From contig OY540813.1 in NCBI GenBank assembly GCA_961205875.1, forward strand, positions 30,041,001-30,105,000: a stretch of 64,000 nt of DNA, in the 5' to 3' direction. Below, in pieces: positions 46,323-58,949 of this stretch. The first letter of the stretch is position 1; the number at the start of each line of letters is the position of its first letter. A program made the translations under genes and the position numbers. The notes under the pieces are model-generated. The model made no database searches. It was not told where the DNA came from and saw nothing but the letters and a program-made list of their open reading frames with translations. This DNA comes from Sialis fuliginosa. Lineage: Eukaryota > Arthropoda > Insecta > Megaloptera > Sialidae.

Positions 46323-47430
46323 CACTGCAAATGCTAGTTTGTTAAAAACACACCAAAATGTGTTACAAAACACACATGAGTGTGTTATTTGACACACATA
46401 AGTGTGTAGTCAAGATTAAGTGTGTTTATTGACACACTTATCCGTGTTAAAAGAGTAACACACTTTCTGGTGTGTAAAAAATAATTTGTAAATCATAATC
46501 AAAAATATTATTTACACACTTAAGTGTGTTGAAATGACACGTTTAATATCTACTAACACACTTTTTGGAGAACTACACACTTTGAAAATAAACACACTTG
46601 TTGGTGTGTTAGAATATAATATAGGTGAATATAGCATATATACATTCGATCTTTCTCCCTCTATAGTCGTGATACCATATTCGCTCTCACTCTTTTGCCA
46701 TATAGAGTATAATATATAGAACGATTTGACACTAGTAACATTTATACGTCGTATCTTTCGTCATTTTTATTGAATTGTGCTTGATATTTTTGTATATTAA
46801 ATTAATATAGAAAAGAAAGTTTATTGTCTGATAGGTGAAATGTGTAAGTGCATTAAATATTCACCACAAAAAGATATATCGGGTGTAGAATTGATACGTC
46901 AAGGATTAATAAACGCAACTACAACTGACAGCATTCTGAAGATGATGCTACAGGGAAAATTAATTATTTTATAAAAAGAAGACCCGGATAGAAATAATAA
47001 AATATGTGATGTGGAATTGTAGATGAAATTTCGGATAAAAGTGATGTCCAATGTCCATATTGTTTTGATATCATCAACTAAAAGTGATAATAATATCGTG
47101 CCAGAGGATAAAATTGTTACAATGAATTTAGATATGCTTTATGTGGCTGATTAATCGAAGAAGAAAAAAATTATTATGTAGTGTATATTATTTAAAATCA
47201 TTGTATTTATATTTGTTCAATAATAATTTCTTAATAAAATGTGGTTTACAGATTTATTACAATAAGTTAGTGAATTACTAACACACTACAAAGCGCGTTC
47301 AAAAAACGTGTTAAAACTACACACCTTAAAGTGTGTTTATAAAAGAACACACCAAAAAAGGGATTAAATATGACTACAAGAAAATGACACACTTAGGTGT
47401 GTCAAAATAACACACTTTGCATTTGCAGTG
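46323..47430. mobile_element. CACTG-ended element built of ACACACTT/AGTGTGTT motifs
   Basis: TA|CACTGCAAATGC begins it and GCATTTGCAGTG|TA ends it. The first 300 and last 150 bases are dense in ACACAC(C/T)-AGTGTGT words in both orientations, which looks like repeated subterminal binding sites. The middle lacks these words. The ends share TACACTG with the element at 7838-14142, suggesting a related superfamily. Confidence 0.85.
46840..46974 (+). other. Short open frame inside the CACTG element
   Basis: ATG at 46840 opens 44 codons (it includes KYSPQKDISGVELIRQGL) ending TAA. A second short frame follows near 47040-47155 (VMSNVHIVLISS, ending VAD). No family is recognised. The internal segment looks more gene-like than the repeat-rich flanks and may be captured host sequence or a transposase remnant. 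Confidence 0.25.
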
Positions 47431-48687
47431 TACCAACGGCAAATATTAAATTCAACAATATCATTTGAAATTTTAGAGAAAGAGGGAGTGGCGTATTATT
47501 ATTTTTTTCCATACCAAGGCATGTGGAATGTCAAAATGTAGATATCTCAATCAGTAGAAACTAACCCAATTTTTATTTATTTTCTTATTCAAAAATGGCG
47601 CCTTTAAAAGCAATGACCTCGTACTTAGTTGGTTCCTTCGGAACCATAATAACATATACATCATACACCCATATATGTCGATCGATTATATTGAGATTTA
47701 TTAAGTCCTCCATGGTCATCTTGAATGGTTTCTTGGCTTCTGGGTATTAAAATTCTCTTATACATATAAAACAACCCGTGTGTTTTTTGACGTTATTTTA
47801 CTGACTGTCACATATCTACAAATCTACATACATATGAACGAACCGTTAAAAGTATTCATAAATCGTAACGACATTCTGTAAATGAACATTAGAATATTAT
47901 GGGCGGGAGTAGATAGTCCTCCTTACACGCCCCGGATACCTACTTCTTTATAAATGTACATATAAATGAGATACCTGTACTTGCCGGCCGATGAAAGCAT
48001 AAGTATTGCACACGTGGAAAGTGTCTCTAGGTTATCATTTTTTATATTTCATTTCGATTTCGTGTAAATTTTACTCTCGTTTTATTTAATCTGATTAGCT
48101 AAACAACTTTTCTTTATGGTATTAAAAAAAACTGATATCGTAACAATATGCAAAATTAAATAAATGCCATTTTTACGTTTTTTGCCCTGATTTTGATAAC
48201 AGATATTAATATTTTTTTTATGGATCGCCGGAAAGCTGATTTTATGATTTTATGTCTTTGAAAAAAATTATTGATCTATTTAGATCGAAAATATTCTATT
48301 TCTACCAATCAATAATATCTATGTATTTTTTCAAATATGTATGTATAGTGCATACAGTGGAAACTCGTTAGTACGTTTTTGTACTAAAGCGAAAAATGTA
48401 CTAAAAAGTTTCCACTGTACCTTCAACTTAATTAAATAGATAAAAAAATACTTATTATATTATTATTATATGTACTTATTATATTGATTTTAAATAGCTC
48501 TAACACCATCGAGTTTTGTATTAGTATTAAAAGAGCGCCAAAATGATAACTTTTATTTATTTATTTTACTTGTTTTAAAGTCTAATGCCTTAATGAGAGC
48601 ATAAATATTTTTTTCCTGCATATGGCACCAAAAAGCTTAAAAAATAAAAATAAAAATGGCTATGAAAACTATGAGTCATAATTCAGT
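47431..48687. other. Intergenic stretch, no gene seen
   Basis: TTGGTTCCTTCGGAACCATA near 47629 forms a small hairpin, but it lacks tRNA or other RNA-gene signals. The remainder is AT-rich with no bounded element. Confidence 0.4.
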
Positions 48688-49160
48688 CATTTTACTTCCA
48701 TGTTCTGAAAGAAATGGAAGTATTGTAATACCATCGAAAAATCGTGTCCGAGAAAATGACAAATTCTGATTGTACTAACCTCAAATGTAAAGAAAAGTTA
48801 ATTTCCGCATGGCGGCTGTGCGTGTGTCTGTGTGTCCGTGTGTCTGTGTGTCTGTGTGTCTGTGTGTCCGTGTGTCTGTGTGTCTGTCTGTCAGGATGTA
48901 GATTTTTTTTTCGTTCACGATAACTACCGTAAAAATGCACCGATCTGAATTATTTTTGGGGAAAATCTTTGTCTCAGTGAGTACTCCAGACCTATTGATT
49001 TTGGTGCTAATCGGATTAGGGGTTTTGGAAATATTCGCAATTTTGTAACTTTTTTCGTCTAAAAAGTGAATATTGCGAGTATTATCTCACTAATTTTGAT
49101 AAGATTTGGTACATTTGCAGTTCAATTGAATCTAAGGGACATTTATTATTTGTAAGTGCC
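48688..49160. repeat. Uninterrupted copy of the TTACTTCCATGTTCTGAAAG repeat with a microsatellite
   Basis: It matches 42885-43660 without the hAT insert. About 48818-48893 is a (TGTGTCTG)n-like microsatellite. The minus-strand histidine/threonine-rich open frame is a translation of that microsatellite, not a gene. Confidence 0.8.
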
Positions 49161-49534
49161 TAAACAGCCACTAAAGGGGTGAAAAACACACTTAAAATTT
49201 GAATTTTAAATACTAATATGTCATTAATTCATGTTTCCTTGGAAACAAATGCAACTAAATTCAAATTGTCAAATTAGTTTTTCTACGAATGTGTTTTATG
49301 TAATATTTATATACAAATGGCAAAAAGAGGTGTAACCGTTGTAAGTATTTATGTTTTTTTAATGTATTACGATATGTATATTCATAGTAGTAGGTTATAT
49401 AAATAAAATATTTAAAAAAATGTATATTTAAAAAGATAGAAAGAACATGGAAGTCATGTATGGTTCTCCATACCGATATTTTCTTTTAAATTGAAACTAA
49501 AATAAAGTATTATAACTATATAAATTCCATTTAC

Positions 49535-50410
49535 ATGGCAGAGCCGTACTTTTAGACTTTTTGAAGCCTGAGGCGCAAAAATAATAATTATATTAATTCA
49601 TAGAGGAAGAGTCGGGCAGTGTTCTTTTTTTTTAAACAATGCTTATGTCGCAAGTCCCCTGTCTTCACGAAGCCCCCAGCTAGTCCAGAATAAGTCGTTT
49701 ATATTAAAATATTCTCACGCTTGCTGTCTTCTAAAGAAACCCTGTCTTCGATCCGTCTAAATTGTATTTATTTAATTTTAACATACCCTCTTCCTGTATA
49801 AAATATCAAAACATTATACACAGTAAGTACATACATATACTTCATATACACTAGAATTAATATGATATACATACGTAACGTTCAAGATATGTTACTGTTA
49901 GTCAATACGCATTTTTTAGTTCAATCTTTCCTTGCCTATGGTTCAAATAGCTCATTTATAATTTGATTGTATTCAGCATATCGAACTCTAACTGCCAAAT
50001 TACGGAAAGCGACAATTTTTCCAAAATTGAATTTTATATCGCAAACACTCATTAAACAAATTCTTGCAACCCTGAGATTTTCTGCTAAAAAGTTAGCAAA
50101 AAGTTGTGTTTTCGTTTTTTTTTTCGCAACTTCGATGTTTGTTCTTAGTCAGTTGTTTAAATTTTTAAATACTTATTGTTGACGACATCAAGAACTGTAG
50201 TATTTCTATTGTAATCGCTTAAAATTTCCTTATTTCTTCAATAAAGTAACATAAAGTATTTCTAAAAAATACCTCTCCTGTAAAATTAACTATTTTATCG
50301 CTTGCGAAAATTCGGCAGTTAGGGCTTGATACAATCAGGTTTCCCGCGATGTGTAAAAAATAATAGAATGGAATTTGAAAAACTACAGTTTATCCTGCTG
50401 CCGGCTCTAT
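49535..50410. mobile_element. Possible hAT-like element
   Basis: CAGAGCCGTACTTTTAGAC near 49541 and CTGCCGGCTCTA near 50398-50410 look like inverted hAT-type ends, but flanks do not match as a duplication. An internal inverted pair is seen (GAACTCTAACTGCCAAATTA near 49982 against TTCGGCAGTTAGGGCTTGAT near 50311). Confidence 0.45.
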
Positions 50411-50984
50411 TAAAATAAATATAAAATAACATGCTAAACAAAAATAAATAATTTTATATGAATATACAATTAAGCCAATAGATAACTAATTTTCCACTTT
50501 ATTCTTTGAAATCAACTTTGTATTCAATTATTTACTGCATACAAGAGAACCTTTAAAAAATTCATGAAAAATGTATGCTTTAAAGATATTAATCAAAACA
50601 TCATAATTACGTTCATTTTTTCTACACACCAAAAAGTGTTTTAATCAAAGTAATAATTACATCATAATTCCGTATCAAATCATCTTTGACCAAAGAACTG
50701 CTGTGATTGGCTGATCAAAAACTAACAAAACCAATCAAGTGTGAACCGTGTTCAACGGTTTTTATATTCAAATGCAAAACGAATATGATCAAAGCTGGAT
50801 ACATAATTAAAGTGTACCTATATTGTCATGACGCACCTTCATTATATTTTGTGTAGAAAATAATTTTTATAGATAAAATATTTGTGGAGTATACTTTTTT
50901 TCGTAAAAATTAAACGTTCTAAAATTTAATAATTTGAATTATCCAAGAAGCATCGATACTTAAAATGATCATTTGTTATGTTAA

Positions 50985-51316
50985 TGTCCGGTATTATAAA
51001 GGAGTTAGCAAAATTTGCTAGCTAGCAAGCACTTTCAAATGGGGTATTAATTCTGTACTAGTATCTATGAATCAGCTATGGAATTTAGAGCAGTGACCCT
51101 TCAACTAATTGTTACACGGTTGGCATCTTTCACCGTACAAAATAATTTTCATAATATCAGCACTGTTTTAATACCGTTGGTACTTACCTACAACGCGTGC
51201 GCGAAACTTGTCAAAGTCTTCAACAAACTCCAAAAGAATTGTCATATAAGTTTGATATCTCATTTGAAAGTGCTTGCTAGCTAGCAAATTTGCTAGCTCC
51301 TTTATAATACCGGACA
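50985..51316. mobile_element. PIF/Harbinger-like MITE, family 1 copy D (best preserved)
   Basis: TGTCCGGTATTATAAAGGAG and CTCCTTTATAATACCGGACA are exact inverted ends, flanked by TAA (50982-50984 and 51317-51319). GCTAGCTAGCAAGCACTTTC is repeated inverted at the right. The plus open frame inside it is not a gene. Confidence 0.93.
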
Positions 51317-51319
51317 TAA

Positions 51320-52232
51320 CAATTTATAATATACCATACATTTTAATTTTAACTTTAAAGCCTTGGCAAATAAGACAGCGCTGTAACTAAAAATTTTTGA
51401 CGTGAATAACGTTTAGAGTTTCAGGCCAGATACTGGATAGGTATTTCAGAAACTTGATGTAACGCGCAGAGATTAGTTTTGTGCGCCAGCGTAAATTTAA
51501 AATCAGTATATCTCGACACTCGGAGCAGCTACCATGTGGGTTTTGGTCTCAAATTATAAATCTCGATTAGATTTACGAGGTACAAGTAAAAATAAAAACA
51601 GTTTACCAATTTAATGTGTAATTTTAATATTATAAAACAACAAAAAATTAATTTTTGTATTTCCACGATTTCGCTTGTAAATATTAATTAATTGAATTGA
51701 AAAAAATAACAGTATATTATAATATATTCTCTACGCAGTAACGTTTTTAATTTTTGGTGGAGGACCAGATAAAAATCTGAAATTTCAATCCATAATAGTA
51801 CTTCATAATGATATTATGTACTAAAAATTTTTGACTTAATGACTCTACTCCTTCTTGCAAAAACATCCCCTTAAAAATGAAGTTTTCTTTAAATGAGATT
51901 TTAAGATTAAATTTCGAAGAAAATGTCTAAATAATCTTGTAGCCAATTTATTGATAGTTGATAGGTTAAATAGATAGCTCAGATATTTTAGTTTCCATAA
52001 ACCCTTTAAAGTTCAAAAAATACTGCGCCCTGTAGAACAAATACTGCCGCCACGCGGAAACAAAAAACAATAAAATTTAAGTTATGATCATTTTAAACTA
52101 CCAATATGTTAGAGTAATTGCACACAAAAAATCAATTTATAAGAATAATGGTCAAGTAACCAGTGCTGCACCACTGATATGGATTGACCTATAAATAATT
52201 AAATAATTATTAGCAATATATTACTTCCTCGC
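51320..52232. other. Intergenic stretch, nothing recognised
   Basis: AT-rich and non-coding as far as can be seen. No bounded repeat. Confidence 0.4.
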
Positions 52233-52560
52233 AATATCGAAGATACGAGAAGCATTGTGATCGTTTCAGATTGAGACAAAAAAAATGTTCTCCGATTTCA
52301 AAATTTTAAATTGATTTATCCGTTTCACAAACTTTTTTCGTTCCGTGTCTGTCTGTCCCCTGAATCCTTGTCACACACAGAACTCATGAACCACTGAACC
52401 CGCGATATTATTGAAATTTGGTCGGATGGTTGGGTCTGATTTGAGGACGGTCCCATTTCAAAATCATCAAAATCGTGTGTAAGGGGGAGGGGTGACATTC
52501 CAAAATATTTATTTTTTCAAGCTATTTCAAGAACGACACATTTTACGTGAAAATTTAATA
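52233..52560. repeat. Inverted copy of the 44990-45285 repeat
   Basis: Shared words include ACTTCCTCGCAATATCGAAG (inverse CTTCGATATTGCGAGGAAG), GGTCGGATGGTTGGGTCTG and TCGTGTGTAAGGGGGAGGGG. It is non-coding. Confidence 0.82.
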
Positions 52561-52703
52561 GAATATTTTTTGTAGAGCATTAAATTTCCTATAATATGGG
52601 TCTACAACCTTTGTTGTAAAATATTCCCTTAGAAAGATTTATATCAATTTATTTTTAAAATTCGTGTTTTGTTTTTCTAAACTGATATTTGCTTGGATAT
52701 ATT

Positions 52704-52784
52704 AAATGTCATTTTGACGTTTTAATTGTCATTTTGGCGTTTTAAATGTCATTTTAACGTTTTAAATGTCATTTTGACATTTGC
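52704..52784. repeat. 20-bp tandem repeat, four copies
   Basis: The unit AAATGTCATTTTGACGTTTT repeats about four times with single-base changes. It is a local minisatellite; a related word (ACGTCAAAATGACATTTAAT) occurs near 5769. Confidence 0.85.
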
Positions 52785-53674
52785 ATAAATTTAGATTTAG
52801 ATTGAAATTGTCAAAAAATTAAAAATACTATATGAAAAAATATTCAGGTGCGTTTTATGAAAAATTTCGAACTAATATTTTTTAGTAAAATTGTATAAAA
52901 TTTAAATGGTTAACCAATTCCAAGCAATTTATATAAACACTATCGGGTTTTATTTAAATTGTTGAATAATTAACTACCTTTGGTGAATTTAGCACGAGGA
53001 AGCACTGTACATTTACTTGGCAAATGTTTTTTGTAGAGTAATTGTAATTTTTGGAAAAAGTTATTATACTTACTTTTACTTAAAAATCAGGGTGTGAAAA
53101 TTAAATAGTAAAATATTGTATGCCTCGTGCATTGTGCATGTACTAACAAACGTACTGTATTCGTTTATTCATCGATTCGAGGATGTAGTAATTATTTTTT
53201 GTCCTGTATTATTTTTACGTTGTTTCTTTAATACCTGTATCGCCACGTGGTCATTTAAGTTCCCGCAAAACGATTGCGGTTTGGTATTGATATTTCAAAT
53301 CGATGGCTTCTACGTAAGTAAACAATTTTGTGGTTAGTTCTTACAGGATCCTTTGTTGTTTGTTTTGGACGGTCTTGTTTATTCGTTTATGTTTTTTTAT
53401 CGTCTGGGTTTAACAAAAAATAATGGTTGTTTCATTTTTTAATATAGTATTATTTTTACATTCTCATATCGATACCGATTTCATTCAGTAGTTTTTTGTG
53501 TTCATTGTCGGTTTTAAAGTTTATAGATCAGTTTGAAGATTTATAGATTATTAGAATAAGATATAAAGATATCTATGTAAGTAATCACTTACATTAATTC
53601 TTATATACTTGGTTGGTGCAGATTTTTTTAATTGGGTTATAAAGAACATTTGTGCATATATGATACATTGCGCA

Positions 53675-54316
53675 ATTTTTTAAACAATTTATAAACAATT
53701 ATATTATCAAAGTTATATGAATAATATTTTTTTACCTGTTACGGCTTACGTAACGAGAACTAAGCGATATACGAAAAAATGCTTCGGAACCTTTTTTGTA
53801 GATAATAAAATTTCCTATCAAAAAGTCAGGAAAGCATACATACGTCTAACATTTTTTGTTTAGGCGTGAGAGATGCTCGAGTGTCTTTATCAAAATGACG
53901 CGTTTTTCGCACGACTCGAGAAATAATTAATTAATAAACAATCGAAATGAACAATTTAAATATTCATCAAATATTCTGATAAAAATCATGCATCATCAAA
54001 AACGAGTACTGAATTTTTTAACGTTAATTGAAAACTTTTTTTATACATTTTTCGATTTGTTATGAACGAAAATGTAAAAATTGGATATTATAATTTTGTA
54101 TCTTTTTGATGCAAGCACTCGGGGGTCTCTCACGCCTAAACTAAAAGATAGACATATGCTCTCGCTGACTTTTTAATTGGAAATTTTGTGTTCTACAAAA
54201 AAGTTTCTGATGCATTTTTTCATATATTGCTTAGTTCTCGCTACGTATATAAGCCGCAACAGGTAAAAAATGTTATTAATGTATAAAAACTGTTTAAACA
54301 ATTGTGCAATGTTTTA
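53675..54316. mobile_element. Foldback element
   Basis: The left arm (about 53675-53890) and right arm (about 54115-54316) are inverted copies: TAGGCGTGAGAGATGCTCGA against TCGGGGGTCTCTCACGCCTA, and CGAGAACTAAGCGATATA against ATATTGCTTAGTTCTCG. It is non-coding. Confidence 0.75.
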
Positions 54317-54700
54317 GCTTTGAATCAAAAGTTAACTATCCCAAAATTTTAGACTCATAGATCAAACCTGTGGACGGCGCAAACCGAGTCTTTTTCTCAT
54401 TAATTAACATGGGAAAAATTACTTTTTTACTTACGCGTGAATATCTCGTTGAATAAAATTCTTTTGAAAATTTCTCAGGGGAATATTTTGTAGATAATTA
54501 AGTGCTCAATTCATGAATCCAATAAATTTTAAGAAATTTTTGTTTAAAAATTATCATAAACATTGAATTTTACTTTTTATGATAATGTTTAAACAAACAT
54601 ATCTTTAAAAATATTCGATCTATGAATTGAGCACTTGGGATTTTTTTGTATGAAATTAAATTCTCTATGATATGCTGCTTGTAAACGGTCCATTCGAAAA
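54317..54700. repeat. Partial copy of the 26670/27295 foldback family
   Basis: GGCGCAAACCGAGTCTTTTT and CCAAAATTTTAGACTCATAG match the copies near 26.7 and 27.3 kb. Boundaries are unclear. Confidence 0.65.
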
Positions 54701-55039
54701 AAAAATTGTAACGCCGCTGTATTTATGAATTTAATATCGAAATAAGCTTACCATATAACATTTTATTTGAACAAGTGTAGAATTAAAATTTTATAGTATA
54801 CGATTAACATATAAATCGAGAAAAAAATTTGATGGTTTTTGCCATTTACAATTTTATTACCAATAAATCGCATTATACGTACGAGTATATTAGTGATAGG
54901 TTTATATTTTGTCTAATATTTCTTAACAATAACTATGTTATTAACATCTTGTTAAGAACACTCCACTTATAAATCATATTTATCTTTTCATTACAAATGT
55001 ACAGATATTGGAACTGAATTGTATAGAAAATAATTATTT

Positions 55040-55347
55040 TCCAAAACTGACTTTTTCAATTTCAGCTTGAATGGCCCCACACATTTCGTTAAAAAATACT
55101 CGAACGCAACAAAAGGCATTTGGGTATTTTTTTCACACCGTCACGTATTTTTGTGAATGGCGAGTACATACAAATGACCGAAGCAGTTAAAGTTTCATTT
55201 TTGACAAATAAGTCGGTTGCTAATTCCGTGACTGCCACCCTGACACAAACAATACGCACCCCGACCTACCCCCACCCTGTTTGCCCGCTGCACCTGAAAT
55301 GCGAACACACGCACGTCAACTTCGCGATGGTCTTTTGTAAAATATAG
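55040..55347. other. Higher-GC unique patch
   Basis: The stretch is less AT-rich than its surroundings and matches no other sequence in the window. It has an open frame on each strand (plus 55120-55347, minus 55195-55383), neither with recognised motifs. An exon, untranslated region or conserved non-coding element are all possible. Confidence 0.25.
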
Positions 55348-56359
55348 GGTTGTTGATTCACAGGAAAATAATCTATACTTCATATTATAATCATTTTTCG
55401 TCGTTCTATTATTTTTTAAATGAGGGAAAATGTGAGCTTCCCGTTATTTCAAATTATTTGTCGTATGATGGGTACTACCCTTTTAAGAATTTTTATAATA
55501 AAAATTAATGGGACATAAATTATAAAAAAAAATTTCTCAACATGTGTCAAATGAATTTTTAACGACTAATAATAGAAGGATGAAATTTTATACTAAGAAT
55601 TAATTTTCGTCTATGGGAAAATCACCATTTACATTTTATAACGATCCCTAAATTTAACATAAAAACATAATTAATTAGAATCATCCACACTGTTCACTCA
55701 GAGTATTACGTATAAAAAAGTCCCATGGTACCCTTCTATGATTTGTCCTATTTGAGTTACAGCATCAGACAAACCGACACACAGACATCATGGCGAAAAT
55801 AGTCAGAATGGATTTAGGGAAGGTCAAAATGGATAATTCCATCAAACTCCGGATTTCGAAAAAAAATCGGCTTTACAATACATACATACTTCAGTATTAT
55901 AAGAAAGTAAAATTATTTTTTAAAATTATTTTCTTATGAATCTACAATTTCGACTTTTGCATAGCGAGTCTTCTACCAAAGAATAGACAAGATTTATGAA
56001 TGAACCAGTATCAATACATACACTATACACATCTCTCTCTGTGTACAATACAATTATTCACTCCATCTTGTAGAATACTCTAACTGCCGCTTTTCTATGA
56101 GAATCTATGAGCTGTAAAGGGATTCCTCAAGGCAAGTATATTACTATTGAAATAGAAAAAAAATACTACTACCACCACGTTTACATGATACAGTTGCGTA
56201 AATAAACATACTTAAGCTGTAAGGCTGAAACTGCTTCTTGTTTTCTGGGTGAAAGTCACATTTCCTTGTTGTATCATATTTCTATTCGTAAAATCAAGAA
56301 AATAATTATTATCATAATGAAACAACATAATTTACGTTTATTTTAATATAATTGTTTTA

Positions 56360-56666
56360 TATCCGATATTATAAGAAAATTTTCTCGGGAGTTAACACTA
56401 TATGCGAGGTATTAAATATAAATGACATCAGGGGTTGACAATTGGAATTAATTTCATGGTTTATATGAATGATCTTGATGCATGCGCGTTAAATAGAAAT
56501 CAGCGATTTAAAATAAGTGATGACAAGTGTAGCTCATAAAATACATAGAATTTACATTATTACACATTTATTACCACTGCTCTAGAATCCTGAACAAATT
56601 CGTAATGATTTGACATCTCGCAGATATAGCGTTAGCTCCCGAGCAAATGTCTTCATAATCTGGGCA
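56360..56666. mobile_element. PIF/Harbinger-like MITE, family 2 copy G
   Basis: TATCCGATATTATAAGAAAA begins it and CTTCATAATCTGGGCA ends it, with TTA on both sides (56357-56359 and 56667-56669). The interior shares ATTAAATATAAATGACA and TTACCACTGCTCTA with copies E and F. Confidence 0.85.
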
Positions 56667-56834
56667 TTAATATCTTTTTACTCTTCTGTTTAATCGTCTC
56701 ATTATTGATATAGGGAAGAAAGCACCTAAATATAAAAATAAAATACTTATTACATGTAAGTAACAATTCACTAGTGTAGAAATATTGGGTTATATTTAGT
56801 TAAAAACTTCTTGAGAATGATACCCCAAAATATA

Positions 56835-57245
56835 TTTAGACTAGCTGTTACTCGCGACTCTGTTCGTGTGGAAGTTAGGTTAACCCTAGATAGATAACCA
56901 TATTTTATAGTACATTAAAGAGTACGTCGATTCGACGTAGGTTATCTACCTAGGGTTAAGTAGAAGCTGTCAGACATAAAACCCATAAAGAAGAAGAAGA
57001 AGGTTATGTATTACATATTTATGTTATGATATTCGATAAAATAGGTCGCGTGCACAAATATCACATATTTGTCACAATTTTTTTTATCTAATAATTTTTT
57101 CGGAATTCAAAATAGCCTAAGTCCTTCCTAAGGATGTAAGCTATCTCCCTGCTAAATTTCATCAAGATCTTTAAAGCAGTTTAGTCGTGAAAAGGTAACA
57201 AAAAGACAGATACATTTTTGCATTTATAACAGGTATTCATTTGGA
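56835..57245. repeat. CTAGCTGTTACTCGCG-type interspersed repeat
   Basis: It opens with ACTAGCTGTTACTCGCGACT and ends with AGTCGTGAAAAGGTAACAAA and TTTGCATTTATAACAGG, paralleling the ends of the modules at 62848-63855. The middle has an inserted AAGAAGAAGAAG stretch. Confidence 0.7.
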
Positions 57246-57439
57246 TTAGAGTTCCTCCAAGAACCTCAAAATGAATTATTACTGAAATATAATATATCGA
57301 AAAAGAAGTATATTTAATTATCATTTTTTAAAAGTCAGTATTAATAGTTCTAGAATATTATTTTGGTAATACCTAAATCCTTTCCACAAATATAACATGT
57401 AAACATACAAAGTACCAATAACACATACTTTTTCTTTAA

Positions 57440-57760
57440 ACATATCTCATAATAGCCAACTTCCTGTAGGCGGAGTAACGAAAATGAACAAGAAATTCGA
57501 AACGGTCGAAATATTCAAATTGCAACAACACAAATGGGACACAATACTCATTCATGTCTTTCTGAACAAGTACGTTTCACATTAAAAGTTTGTTATTCTG
57601 GCATTTCTGTGAAGCGCGGCAGGTCAGAGAGGAAATGAAGTATATCATCTTTTATCCGTGATTGACTTCGTTTCCTGTCGGGGCGTTATTTATTTCCTCG
57701 TGGATCAATGGGATGGTGTTTATGTATTGGGAGTATATTAGGACTTAATATCTGTCAGAC
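57440..57760. other. Unique higher-GC patch, possible regulatory sequence
   Basis: No repeat match was noticed. It is not open in any convincing frame. Words such as TTTATCCGTGATTGACTTCG and GAAGCGCGGCAGGTCAGAGA look non-repetitive. A regulatory role is inference from composition and repeat scarcity only. Confidence 0.25.
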
Positions 57761-58439
57761 GGTTCATTGAAATTTTTTGCACGCGTGCAGATTTTTGACG
57801 CGTGCTGAAAACTTTAGAACTAAAAAAAAATAAGGGAATCGATAATCTGGTTGGTTGTTCGTATGCATATTAACTATTTTTGGAAGTTTTGTTAAATATT
57901 TAAAACTAAAATAAGTATAATTAATGAAAGTACCTACAAACCTCATATTAATGTTAAAATTTAAATCGATCAATTGTAACTGTTATCGGAATAAACTGGG
58001 TATAAATTTTACTTATATATGGAGCATAAGCAAATCAATGTTTTTTCAGATAAATTCAGATATTTATTCTCATGCTAAAAATATTGCGGTAAATTCGTAA
58101 ATATTTTTCTATAGATTGAATAATATAAGTTCCTAAAGTATTTAAACCATTCTTCTGTATATAAATAATGTCTTAATAATGAATACTTTATTTATCTATA
58201 TATCATATCATAATCAGGAGGTTCGATTACACAGCCACACAAAAAAAGTGTATGATACCAAATTGTTTATTTTGTTTTCAATAATTAACTTTTAAATTTA
58301 AACAGAACAAAAATTATTTGTACTTTTTGTTCTGATTTGTTTTTGTTAGATAATTTAGATGTTGATTAGTTATTATTACAATAATAACTAATCGTGTTTA
58401 AACTTAATTCAACTATATTTTTCAAAAATCCTAAACAAT

Positions 58440-58760
58440 AATTCCGTAGTCCACGCGAGCGAAGCCGCGGGCACAGCTAGTGTATGGTCATTTGTAAAAA
58501 AATATTGTATAGGTACATATATAACGCTTGAAAATAAATATGTTAAGTACCGAAATAATACATTTTTAGTTTTTTTAGTTGAAGAATATATATTTTTTTA
58601 AATTAAATAAATGAATGAACCTGGCACTTTAGCCAGCGGTAAATTGCCAGGCTCTTCATGTTTATACTTAATTCAACTATATTTTTCAGAAAAATCCTAA
58701 ACAATAACTCCGTAGTCTACGTGAGCGAAGCCGCGGGCACAGCTAGTTTGTTAATAATTA
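58440..58760. repeat. Two fragments of the GCGAAGCCGCGGGCACAGCTAG repeat
   Basis: CGCGAGCGAAGCCGCGGGCA near 58455 and CGTGAGCGAAGCCGCGGGCA near 58720 are direct copies, each ending AGCTAGT and each preceded by TCCTAAACAATAA. They flank a short AT-rich segment, suggesting a tandem or interrupted element. Confidence 0.7.
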
Positions 58761-58949
58761 ACAAATATTTGCGAAAAGAGTCAAATACAGCAAATCCTGT
58801 TTCTCAGTGTACATTGTCGTACGTAGATATAAAATAAAAATAAAATTGTATCCTGTAGGTCAATCTTCATAAACCATCCATCAAATTGTCCATATATGTA
58901 TAAAATCATTGACAAGCATCAGTTTAAGAATAACAAACACTTTTTTGGT

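Noticed and set aside
47625-47655. Small hairpin TTGGTTCCTTCGGAACCA as a tRNA or other RNA gene
   Set aside because: No cloverleaf, no A/B box arrangement and no flanking RNA-gene signals.
48692-48940. His/Thr-rich minus-strand open frame
   Set aside because: It is a translation of the TGTGTCTG microsatellite.
55120-55347. 75-aa open frame as a gene
   Set aside because: Both strands are open over the same bases and neither shows motifs or clear splice partners; kept only as a higher-GC patch.
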